Positions 52,925-63,634 of a stretch of 64,000 bases of DNA are shown piece after piece. The notes under the pieces are model-generated. The model was not told where the DNA came from. It worked only from the letters and a program-made list of their open reading frames with translations, and did no database searches. Numbering within the stretch: position 1 is the stretch's first letter; every line of letters starts with the position of its first letter. The DNA comes from Thiothrix subterranea. Its GTDB lineage: Bacteria; Pseudomonadota; Gammaproteobacteria; Thiotrichales; Thiotrichaceae. Where the stretch lies: NCBI RefSeq assembly GCF_030930995.1, contig NZ_CP133217.1, positions 1,178,001-1,242,000 of the forward strand. The letters are read 5' to 3'. A program made the position numbers and the translations under genes.

Positions 52925-54355
52925 ATGGAATGGGAAACCGTTATTGGTCTGGAAATTCACGCCCAGCTTGCCACCAATTCAAAGATATTTTCGGGTTCAT
53001 CGACCGCTTACGGCGCAGAACCGAACACGCAGGCCAATCTGGTCGATTTGGGGATGCCGGGTGTATTGCCCGTGCTCAACAAAAAAGCGGTGGAATTGGC
53101 GATCCGCTTAGGCTTGGCGATTGATGCCGAGATTGCGCCGCGTTCGATTTTTGCGCGTAAAAACTATTTCTACCCTGACTCGCCCAAAGGCTATCAGATT
53201 AGCCAGTATGAGCTGCCTATCGTTGGCTTAGGTCACATGGACATCCAACTGGAAAACGGCGACACCAAGCGCATTGGCATTACCCGCGCCCATCTGGAAG
53301 AAGATGCGGGCAAATCTTTGCACGAAGATTTCCAAGGGCAAACCGGGATCGACTTGAACCGTGCCGGTACGCCGTTGCTGGAGATCGTTTCTGAGCCGGA
53401 TATGCGCAACGCCAAAGAAGCCGTGGCTTACATGAAAAAGCTGCACGCGCTGGTACGTTACCTCGGCGTGGGCGATGGCAATATGCAGGAAGGTTCGTTC
53501 CGTTGCGATGCCAACGTGTCGGTACGTCGCCCCGGTGCAGAATTCGGTACACGCGCCGAAATCAAGAACTTGAACTCGTTTAAGTTCATTGAACGCGCCA
53601 TTAACCACGAAGTAGAACGTCAGATCGACATTATCGAATCCGGCGGCAAGGTCGTGCAGGAAACGCGCTTGTACGACCCGGACAAGGACGAAACCCGTTC
53701 GATGCGCAGCAAGGAAGACGCTAACGACTACCGTTACTTCCCCGATCCCGATTTGCTGCCCGTGGAAATCACGCCTGCGGATATTGAAGCGGTACGCGCT
53801 ACCATGCCGGAATTGCCGGATGCCAAGAAGCAGCGTTTCATGGCGGAATACGCGCTGACGGCTTACGATGCCAGCTTGCTAACACTCAGCCGTGAAGTGG
53901 CGGATTATTTTGAGGTTGTGGCACAAGGTTGCGGGGATGCGAAGCTTGCGGCGAACTGGGTGAATGGCGAAGTCAGCAAGACATTGGCAGACAATGAGAT
54001 GGAGATTGCTGCTGTTCCAGTGAGCAGTGCGGCGTTGATCGAATTGCTCAAGCGCATTCAGGACAATACCGTTTCCAACAAGATTGCCCGCGATGTGTTT
54101 GCAGCCATGTGGAACGGCGAAGGTTCAGCCGATGCGATCATCGACAAGAAAGGCTTGAAGCAGATCACCGATACCAGTGCGATTGAAGCGGTGATTGACG
54201 AAATCATTGCGAATAATCCTGGGCAGGTAGCGGAATACCGCAGTGGTAAGGATAAGCTGTTCGGTTTCTTTGTGGGGCAAGCGATGAAGGCTTCCAAAGG
54301 CAAAGCCAACCCCAATACCTTGAACGATATTCTGAAGCAGAAGCTGGAGGGCTGA
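52925..54355 (+). CDS. gatB: Asp-tRNA(Asn)/Glu-tRNA(Gln) amidotransferase subunit B
   Basis: 476 residues; AAGGAGGA before the ATG. Family start [64 protein letters not shown], and [15 protein letters not shown]. The C-terminal tail domain (YqeY-like) binds tRNA. It transamidates misacylated tRNA. Confidence 0.97.
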   Translation: MEWETVIGLEIHAQLATNSKIFSGSSTAYGAEPNTQANLVDLGMPGVLPVLNKKAVELAIRLGLAIDAEIAPRSIFARKNYFYPDSPKGYQISQYELPIVGLGHMDIQLENGDTKRIGITRAHLEEDAGKSLHEDFQGQTGIDLNRAGTPLLEIVSEPDMRNAKEAVAYMKKLHALVRYLGVGDGNMQEGSFRCDANVSVRRPGAEFGTRAEIKNLNSFKFIERAINHEVERQIDIIESGGKVVQETRLYDPDKDETRSMRSKEDANDYRYFPDPDLLPVEITPADIEAVRATMPELPDAKKQRFMAEYALTAYDASLLTLSREVADYFEVVAQGCGDAKLAANWVNGEVSKTLADNEMEIAAVPVSSAALIELLKRIQDNTVSNKIARDVFAAMWNGEGSADAIIDKKGLKQITDTSAIEAVIDEIIANNPGQVAEYRSGKDKLFGFFVGQAMKASKGKANPNTLNDILKQKLEG

Positions 54356-54357
54356 GC

Positions 54358-54645
54358 ATGGCAATTTCGGAAGCTGAAGTGAAAAAAGTGGCGCGTCTGG
54401 CGCGTCTGGCAGTGCCAGATGACCGGTTGGAAGCGTATACGCAAAACTTGTCCAACATCCTGAGTTTGGTGGATCAATTGAGCGCGGTGGATACCACGGG
54501 TGTCGAGCCAATGGCGCATCCGCTGGATATGATGCAGCGCTTGCGTGATGACGTGGTGACGGAAACCGATCATCGGGAAAAGTATCAGGCGATTGCGCCG
54601 GAAGTGGAAAATGGGCTGTACCTCGTACCAAAGGTTATCGAATGA
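54358..54645 (+). CDS. gatC: Asp-tRNA(Asn)/Glu-tRNA(Gln) amidotransferase subunit C
   Basis: 95 residues, starting 2 bp after the gatB stop. Typical Gat[39 protein letters not shown] and LRDDVV in series. It stabilises the GatA-GatB pair. Its stop overlaps the next start (ATGA). The A-B-C order is less usual than C-A-B. Confidence 0.95.
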   Translation: MAISEAEVKKVARLARLAVPDDRLEAYTQNLSNILSLVDQLSAVDTTGVEPMAHPLDMMQRLRDDVVTETDHREKYQAIAPEVENGLYLVPKVIE

Positions 54646-55445
54646 GCGATTACAACCCCTACGAGCCACCTAAGGCGGATTTAAAGCCCTCTCCTGAGCC
54701 AGTTAGTCAGTTAGTACTATTGCCTGAGCCGCGTTCCTTGCCGCTGAGTGCAGGTATTGCGTTTTGGTCAGCAAGCTGGAGTATGGTCAAAAGTAACTTG
54801 GGGATGTGGATACTTATCACGGTGTTGTTATTCGCGCTGCAAGTAGTTTTAGGCTTTGCTATTTCACAAACCCTGTTGTGGGGTGGTTATCTGCTGGTTT
54901 TGATGCTTGCTTCGGTTATTTCAACCGTATTGACTGGTGGTATCCTGATCGGAGCGCGAGCAGTGGCAGACGGGCAGCCTTTGCAAATTGAGCATTTGTT
55001 TGCAGGTTTTGAGCGTAGCCTGAAGCCATTGGCTCTCTTGGGTGTGGTGAGTTTCGGGCTTTCTCAATTGGTTGAATACCTGGTGAAGGCGGTGATCGGC
55101 ATTGATATGGATGGTCTTGCGAATGGCACTGTCTTGCCGACGGAAATACTCAGTGGGATAGCACCAGAACAGATTGCCTTGGTGGTGATCTTGTACTTAT
55201 TGGTGATAATGCTGTCGTGGTTCACAGCACCGTTAGTGGTTCTGAATGATGTGCCGGTACTACAGGCGTTTGTGTTGAGCTTTAAAGGTTGCTTGCGTAA
55301 CCCGTTAGCCTTAATTGTGTATGCATTGGTGCTGATGCTCTTGATTGTGCTTGGTGCAATTCCCTTGATGTTGGGGCTATTGGTCGTGATTCCTTGGTGG
55401 TTCACGAGTATGTATGTGTCTTACCGGCAGATTTTCCTGACGTAA
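54642..55445 (+). CDS. BPSS1780-like multi-pass membrane protein
   Basis: 267 residues. The N-terminal [11 protein letters not shown] segment followed by [21 protein letters not shown] is typical of the BPSS1780 family; six hydrophobic segments follow. Function unknown. It overlaps gatC by 4 bp, so translation is coupled. A strong terminator lies 36 bases after its stop. Confidence 0.75.
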   Translation: MSDYNPYEPPKADLKPSPEPVSQLVLLPEPRSLPLSAGIAFWSASWSMVKSNLGMWILITVLLFALQVVLGFAISQTLLWGGYLLVLMLASVISTVLTGGILIGARAVADGQPLQIEHLFAGFERSLKPLALLGVVSFGLSQLVEYLVKAVIGIDMDGLANGTVLPTEILSGIAPEQIALVVILYLLVIMLSWFTAPLVVLNDVPVLQAFVLSFKGCLRNPLALIVYALVLMLLIVLGAIPLMLGLLVVIPWWFTSMYVSYRQIFLT

Positions 55446-55481
55446 TTACGCTAGGTTAGTGTACTTGACGTGATAAAAAAT

Positions 55482-55502
55482 CCCGCATTTAGCGGGTTTT
55501 TT
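55482..55502 (+). terminator. Rho-independent terminator of the gat operon
   Basis: CCCGC (55482-55486), loop ATTTA, GCGGG (55492-55496), then six T. AAAAAA before the stem allows pairing to extend. Confidence 0.85.
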
Positions 55503-55612
55503 GTTCTTTAGTTAATCAATTAATTTTATTAAGGATGGGTAAAGTTGTTCTGGCTTATTAATAGGCGGCAATTATTCAAATTAAAATGCTGCTTACACGA
55601 GGGGCTTAGGAC

Positions 55613-56596
55613 ATGCGCATTCGAGCGTGGGGAACACTTTTTGCACTGGCGGTTGCTATTGGCACGTCAGGGTGCAGCCAAACTATCCATACGGCTAAAG
55701 AGGATGACAGCGATGATTTGCTGTTTGGTTACAATAAGCCGACGGTTGCCAAAAAGAAAACAGCGACTACACAAGCCCAGCATTCATCCGGTGGCAGCAG
55801 ACAAGTGGCGATGCAAGGCCAGGCTTATCGACCCGCCGTTGGCGCTGGGGTATCGGGGATGCCGACTTTATCCGGTCAAGAATTATTGCTGATTGCGGAT
55901 CATATCTTCAAAAATGAAAGCGGTGGCGACCCTGACAAGTTAGTGCATTGGAATGATGGCGAAAACTTTGCGTCCATGGGCTTAGGGCATTTCACGTGGT
56001 ATCCCGCCGGGCGTGCGGCACGTTTCGGCAATACCTTCCCGGATTTGCTGGGGCATTTGCAATCCAACGGGGTGCAATTGCCTGCTTGGGTGCAGCAAGC
56101 GCGTTACCAAGGTGCACCGTGGCGGACTAAAGCCGAGTTGATGCGTGCCAAGCAAACCGGGCAAGTGCGTGAGTTGCAAGATTTGTTGTACCAAACCCGT
56201 TTGTTACAAGCGGCGTATATTGTGGATCGTACCCGGCGTGCCATGCCGAAATTGGTGAATGCTGCCCCCGCGCATTCACGTAATCGCGTGGCACAAAATC
56301 TGAACGCGATTGCGAATACCCCCGGTGGTTGGTATGTATTGGTGGATTACGTCAATTTCAAAGGCGAAGGCTTGAACACTTCCGGTGGTTACAATGGTCA
56401 GAACTGGGGCTTATTGCAGGTGCTGGAAGACATGCAACCGAGTCAGCCGGGGCAACAATCATTGCATTTGTTTGCGGATGCCGCCAGCCGTGTTTTAGAG
56501 CGTCGAGTACGCAATTCGCCACCCGCCCGTAACGAAGCCCGTTGGTTGGCAGGTTGGTCAAAACGGATCAATACCTACCGTTATTCTAACGTTTAA
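55613..56596 (+). CDS. lipoprotein with lysozyme-like domain, paralog 1
   Basis: 327 residues with lipobox GTSGC (Cys21). After a linker, the domain from about residue 83 reads MPTLSGQELLLIADHIFKNE, then GGDPDKLVHWNDGENFASMG, GHFTWYPAGR and, near the end, GGYNGQNWGLLQVL. An early Glu followed by a G-I/L-GHF-W block recalls lysozyme-like folds, but this is tentative. The protein at 56691 shares about two thirds of these residues. Peptidoglycan cleavage is possible. Confidence 0.65.
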   Translation: MRIRAWGTLFALAVAIGTSGCSQTIHTAKEDDSDDLLFGYNKPTVAKKKTATTQAQHSSGGSRQVAMQGQAYRPAVGAGVSGMPTLSGQELLLIADHIFKNESGGDPDKLVHWNDGENFASMGLGHFTWYPAGRAARFGNTFPDLLGHLQSNGVQLPAWVQQARYQGAPWRTKAELMRAKQTGQVRELQDLLYQTRLLQAAYIVDRTRRAMPKLVNAAPAHSRNRVAQNLNAIANTPGGWYVLVDYVNFKGEGLNTSGGYNGQNWGLLQVLEDMQPSQPGQQSLHLFADAASRVLERRVRNSPPARNEARWLAGWSKRINTYRYSNV

Positions 56597-56690
56597 GTAC
56601 CGTTAATAGCGCTCGTCGGGTAATGTAACACGACGAGCGAATTTGCATTATAGTCCCACCAAAATACATAAAAATAAGAGGGATTGATTA

Positions 56691-57644
56691 ATGAAAGCAA
56701 AAGCCGTTATGGCCTTGGCTGCCATTGCCAGTGTGGGTCTGTCAGCGTGTAGCCCCAGTTCTCAAGCCATCCGTAGCAATGCCGGTGCTGTACCACACAC
56801 CAGTGCAACAGAATCGCCACGCAATACCTTTGCGATGAATAATCCGGCTGCACAAAACGCCTCACATTATTCATCGCAAAATATTTCCCGCCCTTTGCCG
56901 TCTGCTGGCGGTGGGATGCCGGAATTATCCCAAGTGGAATTGCAGGTGATTGGCGATCAGATCTTCAAAAATGAAGGCGGTGGCAATGTCAGCAATTTAG
57001 TGCATTGGAATGATGGTGAAGATTTTGCGTCGATGGGCATCGGGCATTTCACTTGGTATCCGGCAGGGCGTCATGCGCGGTTTGGCAGTACTTTCCCGGA
57101 GCTGCTAAGTTATATGCAAGCACGCGGCGTGCAAGTGCCTGCATGGTTGCCGCGTGAGGGTGCGCCTTGGAATAGCAAAGGCGAATTGATGCAGGCTAAA
57201 CACACGCCGCAAGTGCAAGAGCTGCAAAATTTCCTGTACCAAACCCGCTTGTTACAAGTGCAGTTTATTGTGGATCGCACGCGCCGCGCCATGCCTAAGT
57301 TGGTTAAAAACTCCCCTGATCAATTGCGCCCACACGTGGTGGGTAATTTGAATGCGGTGGCAAATACGCCGGGTGGCTGGTATGCATTAATTGACTACAC
57401 CAACTTCAAAGGCGAAGGTTTGAGCCGTAGCGGTGGTTATAACGGTCAAAACTGGGGCTTGTTACAGGTGTTGGAAGAAATGCGTCCGTCACGCCCCGGT
57501 GAGCAAGCCTTGCACGAATTTGCCGATGCTGCGATGCGCGTCTTGGAACGCCGGGTGCGCAATTCACCGCCCGCCAATAACGAGCGGCGTTGGTTGGCAG
57601 GCTGGTCGAGTCGGGTGAATACGTACCGCCGTTTGTTGGTCTAG
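56691..57644 (+). CDS. lipoprotein with lysozyme-like domain, paralog 2
   Basis: 317 residues; lipobox GLSAC (Cys20), AGAGGGATTG before the ATG. The domain (MPELSQVELQVIGDQIFKNE, GNVSNLVHWNDGEDFASMG, IGHFTWYPAGR, NTPGGWYALIDYTNFKGEGL) parallels paralog 1 throughout, while N-terminal linkers differ. The two arose by tandem duplication and each has its own upstream region (94-bp gap). The 3' end overlaps the convergent esterase gene by 4 bp. Confidence 0.65.
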   Translation: MKAKAVMALAAIASVGLSACSPSSQAIRSNAGAVPHTSATESPRNTFAMNNPAAQNASHYSSQNISRPLPSAGGGMPELSQVELQVIGDQIFKNEGGGNVSNLVHWNDGEDFASMGIGHFTWYPAGRHARFGSTFPELLSYMQARGVQVPAWLPREGAPWNSKGELMQAKHTPQVQELQNFLYQTRLLQVQFIVDRTRRAMPKLVKNSPDQLRPHVVGNLNAVANTPGGWYALIDYTNFKGEGLSRSGGYNGQNWGLLQVLEEMRPSRPGEQALHEFADAAMRVLERRVRNSPPANNERRWLAGWSSRVNTYRRLLV

Positions 57645-58408
57645 TCCAGAAACGCATTCACCACGGCGCTGAATTCGGCGGGCGTTTGCACGTGTGGCAG
57701 ATGCCCCGCTGCGTCAATGGTCGTTAAGGTTGCTTGCGGAAATACTTGCCAAATGCCATCAATGTCGGTGTCTTGCACGTAATCCGACTGCCCACCGCGC
57801 ACAAACAGTGTCGGCTGGGTAAACACACTTTCCGGCGCGTGAAATCCTGATATTTTCAAATACTGTTTGGCAATCTCCGGCAAGTTGCATTGCCAGAAGA
57901 ATGTGCCATCGGTATGCCGCCCCAAATTTTTCAGCAGGAAGCCGCGCTCGAACGGGTGTTTGACGGTGCTGCTCAACCATTCATCGGCTTGTTTGCGGCT
58001 GGTAAGCGTGGCGAGGGGCAGGCTCGACATCGCTTGTAGCAGGGCTTGATGGCGAGGTGGGTAGGCTTTGGGCGCAATATCGACCACCAGCAAACGCTGT
58101 ACCCGTTCTGGCTGTTGCAGCGCCAGTGTCATCGCAACTTTGCCGCCCATCGAATGCCCCATTAAATCGCAGTGTGGAATCGCCAAGGCATCCAGCACTT
58201 CCACCACATCCGCACCCATTTGCCGGTAGGACATGCCTTCAACGTGCGGTGAATCGCCATGATTACGCAAATCCAGCGCCAACACCGCGCGTTTCGCGGT
58301 TTGCCCGCGTGCAAAGGTTTGCCAGTTATCCAGCGACCCTAATAAGCCGTGCAGCACCACCAGTGGCGGGTTGCCGTCTAACGTTCCGAGTAGGCGGTAA
58401 TTCAGCAC
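57641..58408 (-). CDS. alpha/beta-hydrolase esterase, YbfF-like
   Basis: 255 residues. Oxyanion region LVVLHGLLGSLDNW, LALDLRNHGDSPH, nucleophile Ser in GHSMGGK, acid in the LFVRGGQSDYV loop, and His in DAAGHLPHVQ. This set matches E. coli YbfF, a thioesterase/esterase. Its start overlaps the upstream flavoprotein gene by 7 bp. Confidence 0.88.
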   Translation of the reverse strand: MLNYRLLGTLDGNPPLVVLHGLLGSLDNWQTFARGQTAKRAVLALDLRNHGDSPHVEGMSYRQMGADVVEVLDALAIPHCDLMGHSMGGKVAMTLALQQPERVQRLLVVDIAPKAYPPRHQALLQAMSSLPLATLTSRKQADEWLSSTVKHPFERGFLLKNLGRHTDGTFFWQCNLPEIAKQYLKISGFHAPESVFTQPTLFVRGGQSDYVQDTDIDGIWQVFPQATLTTIDAAGHLPHVQTPAEFSAVVNAFLD

Positions 58409-58986
58409 GCGAATTCACGCCCCATGGTGGCAATGTTTTCCAAAATATCTGCGCGTGCCTCAGCACTGAGTGCGGGGACATTGTAGTAAATGCGATGACG
58501 CACGTCCTTAATGCCGCAGAAAGCCAATGTGCCATCCGTGACCGGGCGGTAGATCAAGTGTTCGGCGTCGGTTTGGCGGAAAAAGTCTTCGGTGCCGCCC
58601 GCCGTGATTAAGACCAGTGCCCGCTGGTGTTGCAGCAAGCCTTTCACGCCTTCCTGTGAATATTCAAACGCGGTGCCATTGGTCAATACGTGGTCAAACC
58701 AGCCTTTGAGGATGGCAGGGCGGTCAAACCACCACAGCGGGTAAATAAATACCAAGCCGTCTGCCCACAACAAATCTTGTTGCTCACGGCTGATTTTGTC
58801 GGGAATCACGCCGGTTTGCAGGACTGCTAAGTCGCTGGCGCGTAATACCGGGTCGAAATCTTCCGCATACAGGTTTTTGACCCGTACTTCGTGTCCCCCT
58901 TCCTGCAAACCTTGTTGGCAATAATCCAGCATGGCATGGTTGAAGCTGCTGGGGTTGGGGTGAGCGTAAACGATCAGAACGCGCAT
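58402..58986 (-). CDS. NAD(P)H quinone oxidoreductase, flavodoxin-like fold (KefF/MdaB group)
   Basis: 194 residues. FMN/FAD-binding start VLIVYAHPNPSSFNHAML, then ADGLVFIYPLWWFDRPAILKGWFDHVL and ALVLITAGGTEDFF are the family signatures. Likely reduces quinones or quinone-like electrophiles. Co-transcribed with the esterase gene (7-bp overlap). Confidence 0.88.
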   Translation of the reverse strand: MRVLIVYAHPNPSSFNHAMLDYCQQGLQEGGHEVRVKNLYAEDFDPVLRASDLAVLQTGVIPDKISREQQDLLWADGLVFIYPLWWFDRPAILKGWFDHVLTNGTAFEYSQEGVKGLLQHQRALVLITAGGTEDFFRQTDAEHLIYRPVTDGTLAFCGIKDVRHRIYYNVPALSAEARADILENIATMGREFAC

Positions 58987-59016
58987 GAGTGTTCCCTAGG
59001 TAAAGTGAGGATTCGG

Positions 59017-59880
59017 TTAGTGAAGGGTATCATTCGTTGGCATGGTTGGTTTGAATAATAGCCCGGTATCAATGGCGTCAAGTGTATAGTTTGCATTGCA
59101 AAATTCGCAAATGATCTCAATTTTTCCCTGCTCTTCAAGCATGGCGTCGGCTTCAGCCTGACCGAGTGAGCGCAACATGGTTTCGACCCGTTCACGGCTA
59201 CAGGTGCAGTGAAAGCGAATGTCTTTGGGGTCAAATAAGCGCACCTCTTCTTCGTGGAACAGGCGGTAGAGCAAGGCTTCCGGTGCAAGCTGTGCCAGTT
59301 CGTCACGAGTCAGGGTATCCAGCAAGGCAGAGGCACGTTGCCAATCGTCGGCATCGTGCTCGGTTTGCGGCAGGCGTTGCAGCAAAATACCGGCGGCGGC
59401 GGTGTCATTCGACATTAACCACAGGCGTGTTGGTAATTGTTCGGAACGCTCAAAATACGCTTCGAGTGCGACACTTAAGGAATCACCTTCCAATGGGATT
59501 AGGCTTTGGTAACGCTCGTTGCTTTGGTGCGATTCGAGGGTGATTGCTAGTTGGGCTTCACCAAACAAGTCGAGTAAACGGCTGCCGGTGGCTTCACCGT
59601 TCCATTGCGCTAGGCCGCGTACCGTGCCTTGCGCAGTGGCTTGAATGACCAGCAAATGGATCGGGCCATCGCCGCGAATTTGCAAGGTCAACGCGCCGTC
59701 ATGTTTGATGGTGGCGGCTAATAACACGGCGGCGGTCACGGCTTCGCCCAAAATGGTTTTCACAAAAGCCGGGTAATCGGCACGCGCTAAAATTTCCTGC
59801 CAAGTTTGGTCAAGGTGTAACCATTCACCGCGCACATGCGCTTGTTCGAGCATAAAGCGTCGTAATGTATCGGCTGACAT
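59017..59880 (-). CDS. hslO: redox-regulated chaperone Hsp33
   Basis: 287 residues. Core domain with FVKTILGEAVTAAVLLAATIKHDGALTLQIRGDGPIHLLV pattern, and the C-terminal zinc-binding switch with FHCTCSRERVE and IICEFCNANY (C-x-C and C-x2-C). Oxidation of these Cys activates the holdase. Confidence 0.96.
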   Translation of the reverse strand: MSADTLRRFMLEQAHVRGEWLHLDQTWQEILARADYPAFVKTILGEAVTAAVLLAATIKHDGALTLQIRGDGPIHLLVIQATAQGTVRGLAQWNGEATGSRLLDLFGEAQLAITLESHQSNERYQSLIPLEGDSLSVALEAYFERSEQLPTRLWLMSNDTAAAGILLQRLPQTEHDADDWQRASALLDTLTRDELAQLAPEALLYRLFHEEEVRLFDPKDIRFHCTCSRERVETMLRSLGQAEADAMLEEQGKIEIICEFCNANYTLDAIDTGLLFKPTMPTNDTLH

Positions 59881-60124
59881 ATTTTCTGAACCTCATGGAG
59901 CGAGAATTGCTTTCTAAATGCGGCTTAATCTGCTAAAAAGCACCCATTTTAGCCGGAACGTGAACTTATCACACAAGTCGGCTTGCCCAAAGTAGCGGCG
60001 GTTGTTACATTTAGCGAATTATTTTTGGGGGCTGCCCAAAGGTTAGCCTGTTCGCGGAAAAACGACAGTCACACAGGACGTGTTCAAGTACTCCCTTTAT
60101 TTAGCTTTAAGCCGGATTGATTAG

Positions 60125-61174
<1,050 letters not shown>

Positions 61175-61211
61175 TCAGCAAGCGGAATGACAAGCAGCAG
61201 CGGAGGCGACC

Positions 61212-62063
61212 ATTAACGACACCAATTATCATGCCACGCCGGGATTTTCGTTTCGGTTCATGTTGTTGATTTTATGTGCATTAGTGCTCATGGCGGTGGA
61301 TAATCGCAATCCAGCGTCATTGTCCGCTGTGCGCACCGTGGCAACTATGATGGTTTATCCATTGCTGTACAGCGTTGATTTTCCGCAACAGGCTTATCAA
61401 CGTTCCAGCGGGTTTTTAACCAATCAACAACAATTAGCGGATGAAAATCTTATCCTGCGGCAGCAAGTCGGTGTGTTTTCAGCACAGCAACAGGATTTGG
61501 ATAAGGTCATGGCTGAAAATCAGCGCTTGCGAACCATGCTCAATGCCGCCCCGCGTGAAACCTACACGTTTACCATGGCTGAAATTCTGGAAATTGCGCA
61601 AGACCCGGTGCGTGGCTTGGTGACGCTCAATAAAGGCAGCAATGATGCCGTTCAGGAAAGCCAAGTGGTATTGCATGGCAATAAAATCTACGGACAAGTC
61701 GTTAGTGTTACTCCGCTTACCTCCAATGTGATGCAGTTAATTGACATAGGTCACTCGATTCCCGTGGAAAGCAAACGTACCGGCGAACGCGGGCTTGCGA
61801 ATGGCGACGGACGTGGACGACCGATAAAGATTGAAAATTTGCCAGCCAGCAGTACCGTTAAACCGGGTGATGTATTTGTCTCATCGGGGCTGGGCGGCTT
61901 GTTTGCGGCTGGCTACGAAGTCGCTACCGTATTACCCGGTGGCGTCGATGTGAAACAGGGCGACCCATTTGCCACGGTGTTAGCCATGCCTGCGGTGGAC
62001 TACGAAGCCGTGCGCGAGGTGCTATTGGTGTGGAAAAATACGGGTGATGCTGATGCCCGTTAA
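61212..62063 (+). CDS. mreC: rod-shape determining protein MreC, apparent ATT start
   Basis: The first ATG in the frame is 61260, but it falls at the start of the membrane helix and has no ribosome binding site. GGAGG (61202-61206) is placed 5 bases before an in-frame ATT at 61212, and no ATG, GTG or TTG occurs between the upstream stop (61188) and 61260. Starting at ATT gives 283 residues with a short cytoplasmic leader (NDTNYHATPGFSFRF) before FMLLILCALVLMAVDNRNP, the normal MreC layout. A coiled coil (LADENLILRQQ, LDKVMAENQRLRTML) and beta domain (VTLNKGSNDAV, GDVFVSSGLGGLFAAGYEV) follow. The last 17 bases overlap mreD. Confidence 0.88.
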   Translation: MNDTNYHATPGFSFRFMLLILCALVLMAVDNRNPASLSAVRTVATMMVYPLLYSVDFPQQAYQRSSGFLTNQQQLADENLILRQQVGVFSAQQQDLDKVMAENQRLRTMLNAAPRETYTFTMAEILEIAQDPVRGLVTLNKGSNDAVQESQVVLHGNKIYGQVVSVTPLTSNVMQLIDIGHSIPVESKRTGERGLANGDGRGRPIKIENLPASSTVKPGDVFVSSGLGGLFAAGYEVATVLPGGVDVKQGDPFATVLAMPAVDYEAVREVLLVWKNTGDADAR

Positions 62064-62547
62064 AGACCCGCGTTTCCCCGGCGCTGTATTGGTAACGTTG
62101 ATTCTGGCGATGGTGTTGTCGCTTATCCCCTTGGGCGATGTATTGAGTTTGTGGCGTCCCGAATGGATCGCGCTGACGTTAGTGCATTGGGCGTTAATTA
62201 TCCGTGATCGCGTCAGTTTGGTGGTGGTATTCGCGATTGGCCTGATCGTAGACACAACCTTACCCGGATCATTATTAGGGCAACATGCCTTGGGTTATGT
62301 GCTGGTCACGTATCTTGCGGTGCGCTTGAGTTTGCGCATGACCCCCGAAGCGTTTATGCAGCAATTGGCACTGCTGTTTGTGATTTTGGGGGCATACATG
62401 CTGGCTAATCTGTGGATATTGCGGGTGGTAGGCGCTGGTAGCACGGGCGGTTGGTTGTATTGGGCACCATTACTCAGCAGCATTGCGATTTGGCCGGTTT
62501 TCCACTCCCTGCTGGGGTATTTCCATGTACAGCGAAAAGCCCTTTAA
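62047..62547 (+). CDS. mreD: rod-shape determining protein MreD
   Basis: 166 residues from ATG 62047 (GTG at 62044 and ATG at 62053 are alternatives). Five hydrophobic helices with the MreD features: SLWRPEWIALTLVHWAL and GLIVDTTLPGSLLGQHALGYVL, the latter the substrate-binding-like S component motif. It overlaps mreC by 17 bp. MreD completes the MreBCD elongation complex. Confidence 0.93.
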   Translation: MLMPVKDPRFPGAVLVTLILAMVLSLIPLGDVLSLWRPEWIALTLVHWALIIRDRVSLVVVFAIGLIVDTTLPGSLLGQHALGYVLVTYLAVRLSLRMTPEAFMQQLALLFVILGAYMLANLWILRVVGAGSTGGWLYWAPLLSSIAIWPVFHSLLGYFHVQRKAL

Positions 62548-62637
62548 TCAACGCCTGCTCTAGGTAAATTGTCATAGCGCCGCGCATTTTGCTACTGTGG
62601 TAGCCATAGAGCTAAGCCTTGACTAAGAGGAATTCAC

Positions 62638-63627
62638 ATGATGTCTACAAATGCCTGCCAGGAATTGCCCTGTGCGGTTGCCGCTATGCCGGATGTTGCC
62701 AAGCAACCCCTCGCAGGTGCTAAAGGAACGCTCAACTGGGTGGGGATGAGCCAAATTGAGTTGCCAGTTTTTTTGCGCAGCCCCAACGGTGAGCGCGTGC
62801 AAACACTGGCACGGGTTCAGGCTTACGTTAATTTGATCGACCCTAACAGCAAGGGCATTCACATGTCGCGCTTATACGTGGCGCTAGACACACTCCTCGG
62901 CATGAATGATCTGACGCCTGAAGTTTTGCGTGCCACCATTGCGCAATTCGTTGATACCCATGGTGGTTTGAGCGATGCCGCTTATTTGGAATGCCGTTTT
63001 GACTATTTCGAGCGCCGCAATTCCTTGCTGAGCGCTAACAGTGGTTGGAAAAACTACCCCGTAAAAGTCGCTGCTACTTTGCGTAACGGGCAAATTGACA
63101 CCGAAGTCAGCGTGGAAGTGCCTTATTCTTCCACTTGCCCCTGTTCGGCAGCATTAGCGCGGCAATTGATTCAAGAAGGTTTCCGCGAAACGTTTGGCGA
63201 CGCTTCCGTCGTGGATGCGAACACCGTTTTCGACTGGTTAGGAACAAGCAACGGGATTCGGGCGACCCCGCACAGCCAGCGCAGCATTGCGCAAGTACGG
63301 GTAAAATTGGCAGAAAAAGTACGCATACTGCCCATTACCAGCCTGATTGACCGGGTGGAAGCGGCGCTGAAAACCCCGGTACAAGCCACGGTGAAACGCG
63401 AAGATGAGCAAGAGTTTGCGCGTTTGAATGCGGCGAATCTGATGTTCTGCGAAGACGCGGCACGTCGCCTGAAAAATGCTTTGAACGACGATATTTCGGT
63501 GCGCGATTTCTGGTTGCGTGTCAATCACATGGAAAGCTTGCACGCTCACGATGCGGTCGCCGTTGTCGTTAAAGGCGTGGAAGGGGGCTACCGTGACGAT
63601 CCGCGTGAATACGTCCACCCCACCTGA
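62638..63627 (+). CDS. folE2: GTP cyclohydrolase FolE2 (type IB)
   Basis: 329 residues; AGAGGA upstream of the ATG. Conserved WVGMSQIELPV, NLIDPNSKGIHMSRLY, SSTCPCSAALARQLI with the metal-binding Cys, TPHSQRSIAQVRVKL, and FCEDAARRLKNAL. It makes dihydroneopterin triphosphate for folate and queuosine. In other bacteria FolE2 replaces zinc-dependent FolE under zinc limitation; no clear Zur site is seen upstream. Confidence 0.95.
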   Translation: MMSTNACQELPCAVAAMPDVAKQPLAGAKGTLNWVGMSQIELPVFLRSPNGERVQTLARVQAYVNLIDPNSKGIHMSRLYVALDTLLGMNDLTPEVLRATIAQFVDTHGGLSDAAYLECRFDYFERRNSLLSANSGWKNYPVKVAATLRNGQIDTEVSVEVPYSSTCPCSAALARQLIQEGFRETFGDASVVDANTVFDWLGTSNGIRATPHSQRSIAQVRVKLAEKVRILPITSLIDRVEAALKTPVQATVKREDEQEFARLNAANLMFCEDAARRLKNALNDDISVRDFWLRVNHMESLHAHDAVAVVVKGVEGGYRDDPREYVHPT

Positions 63628-63634
63628 TAGCTGG

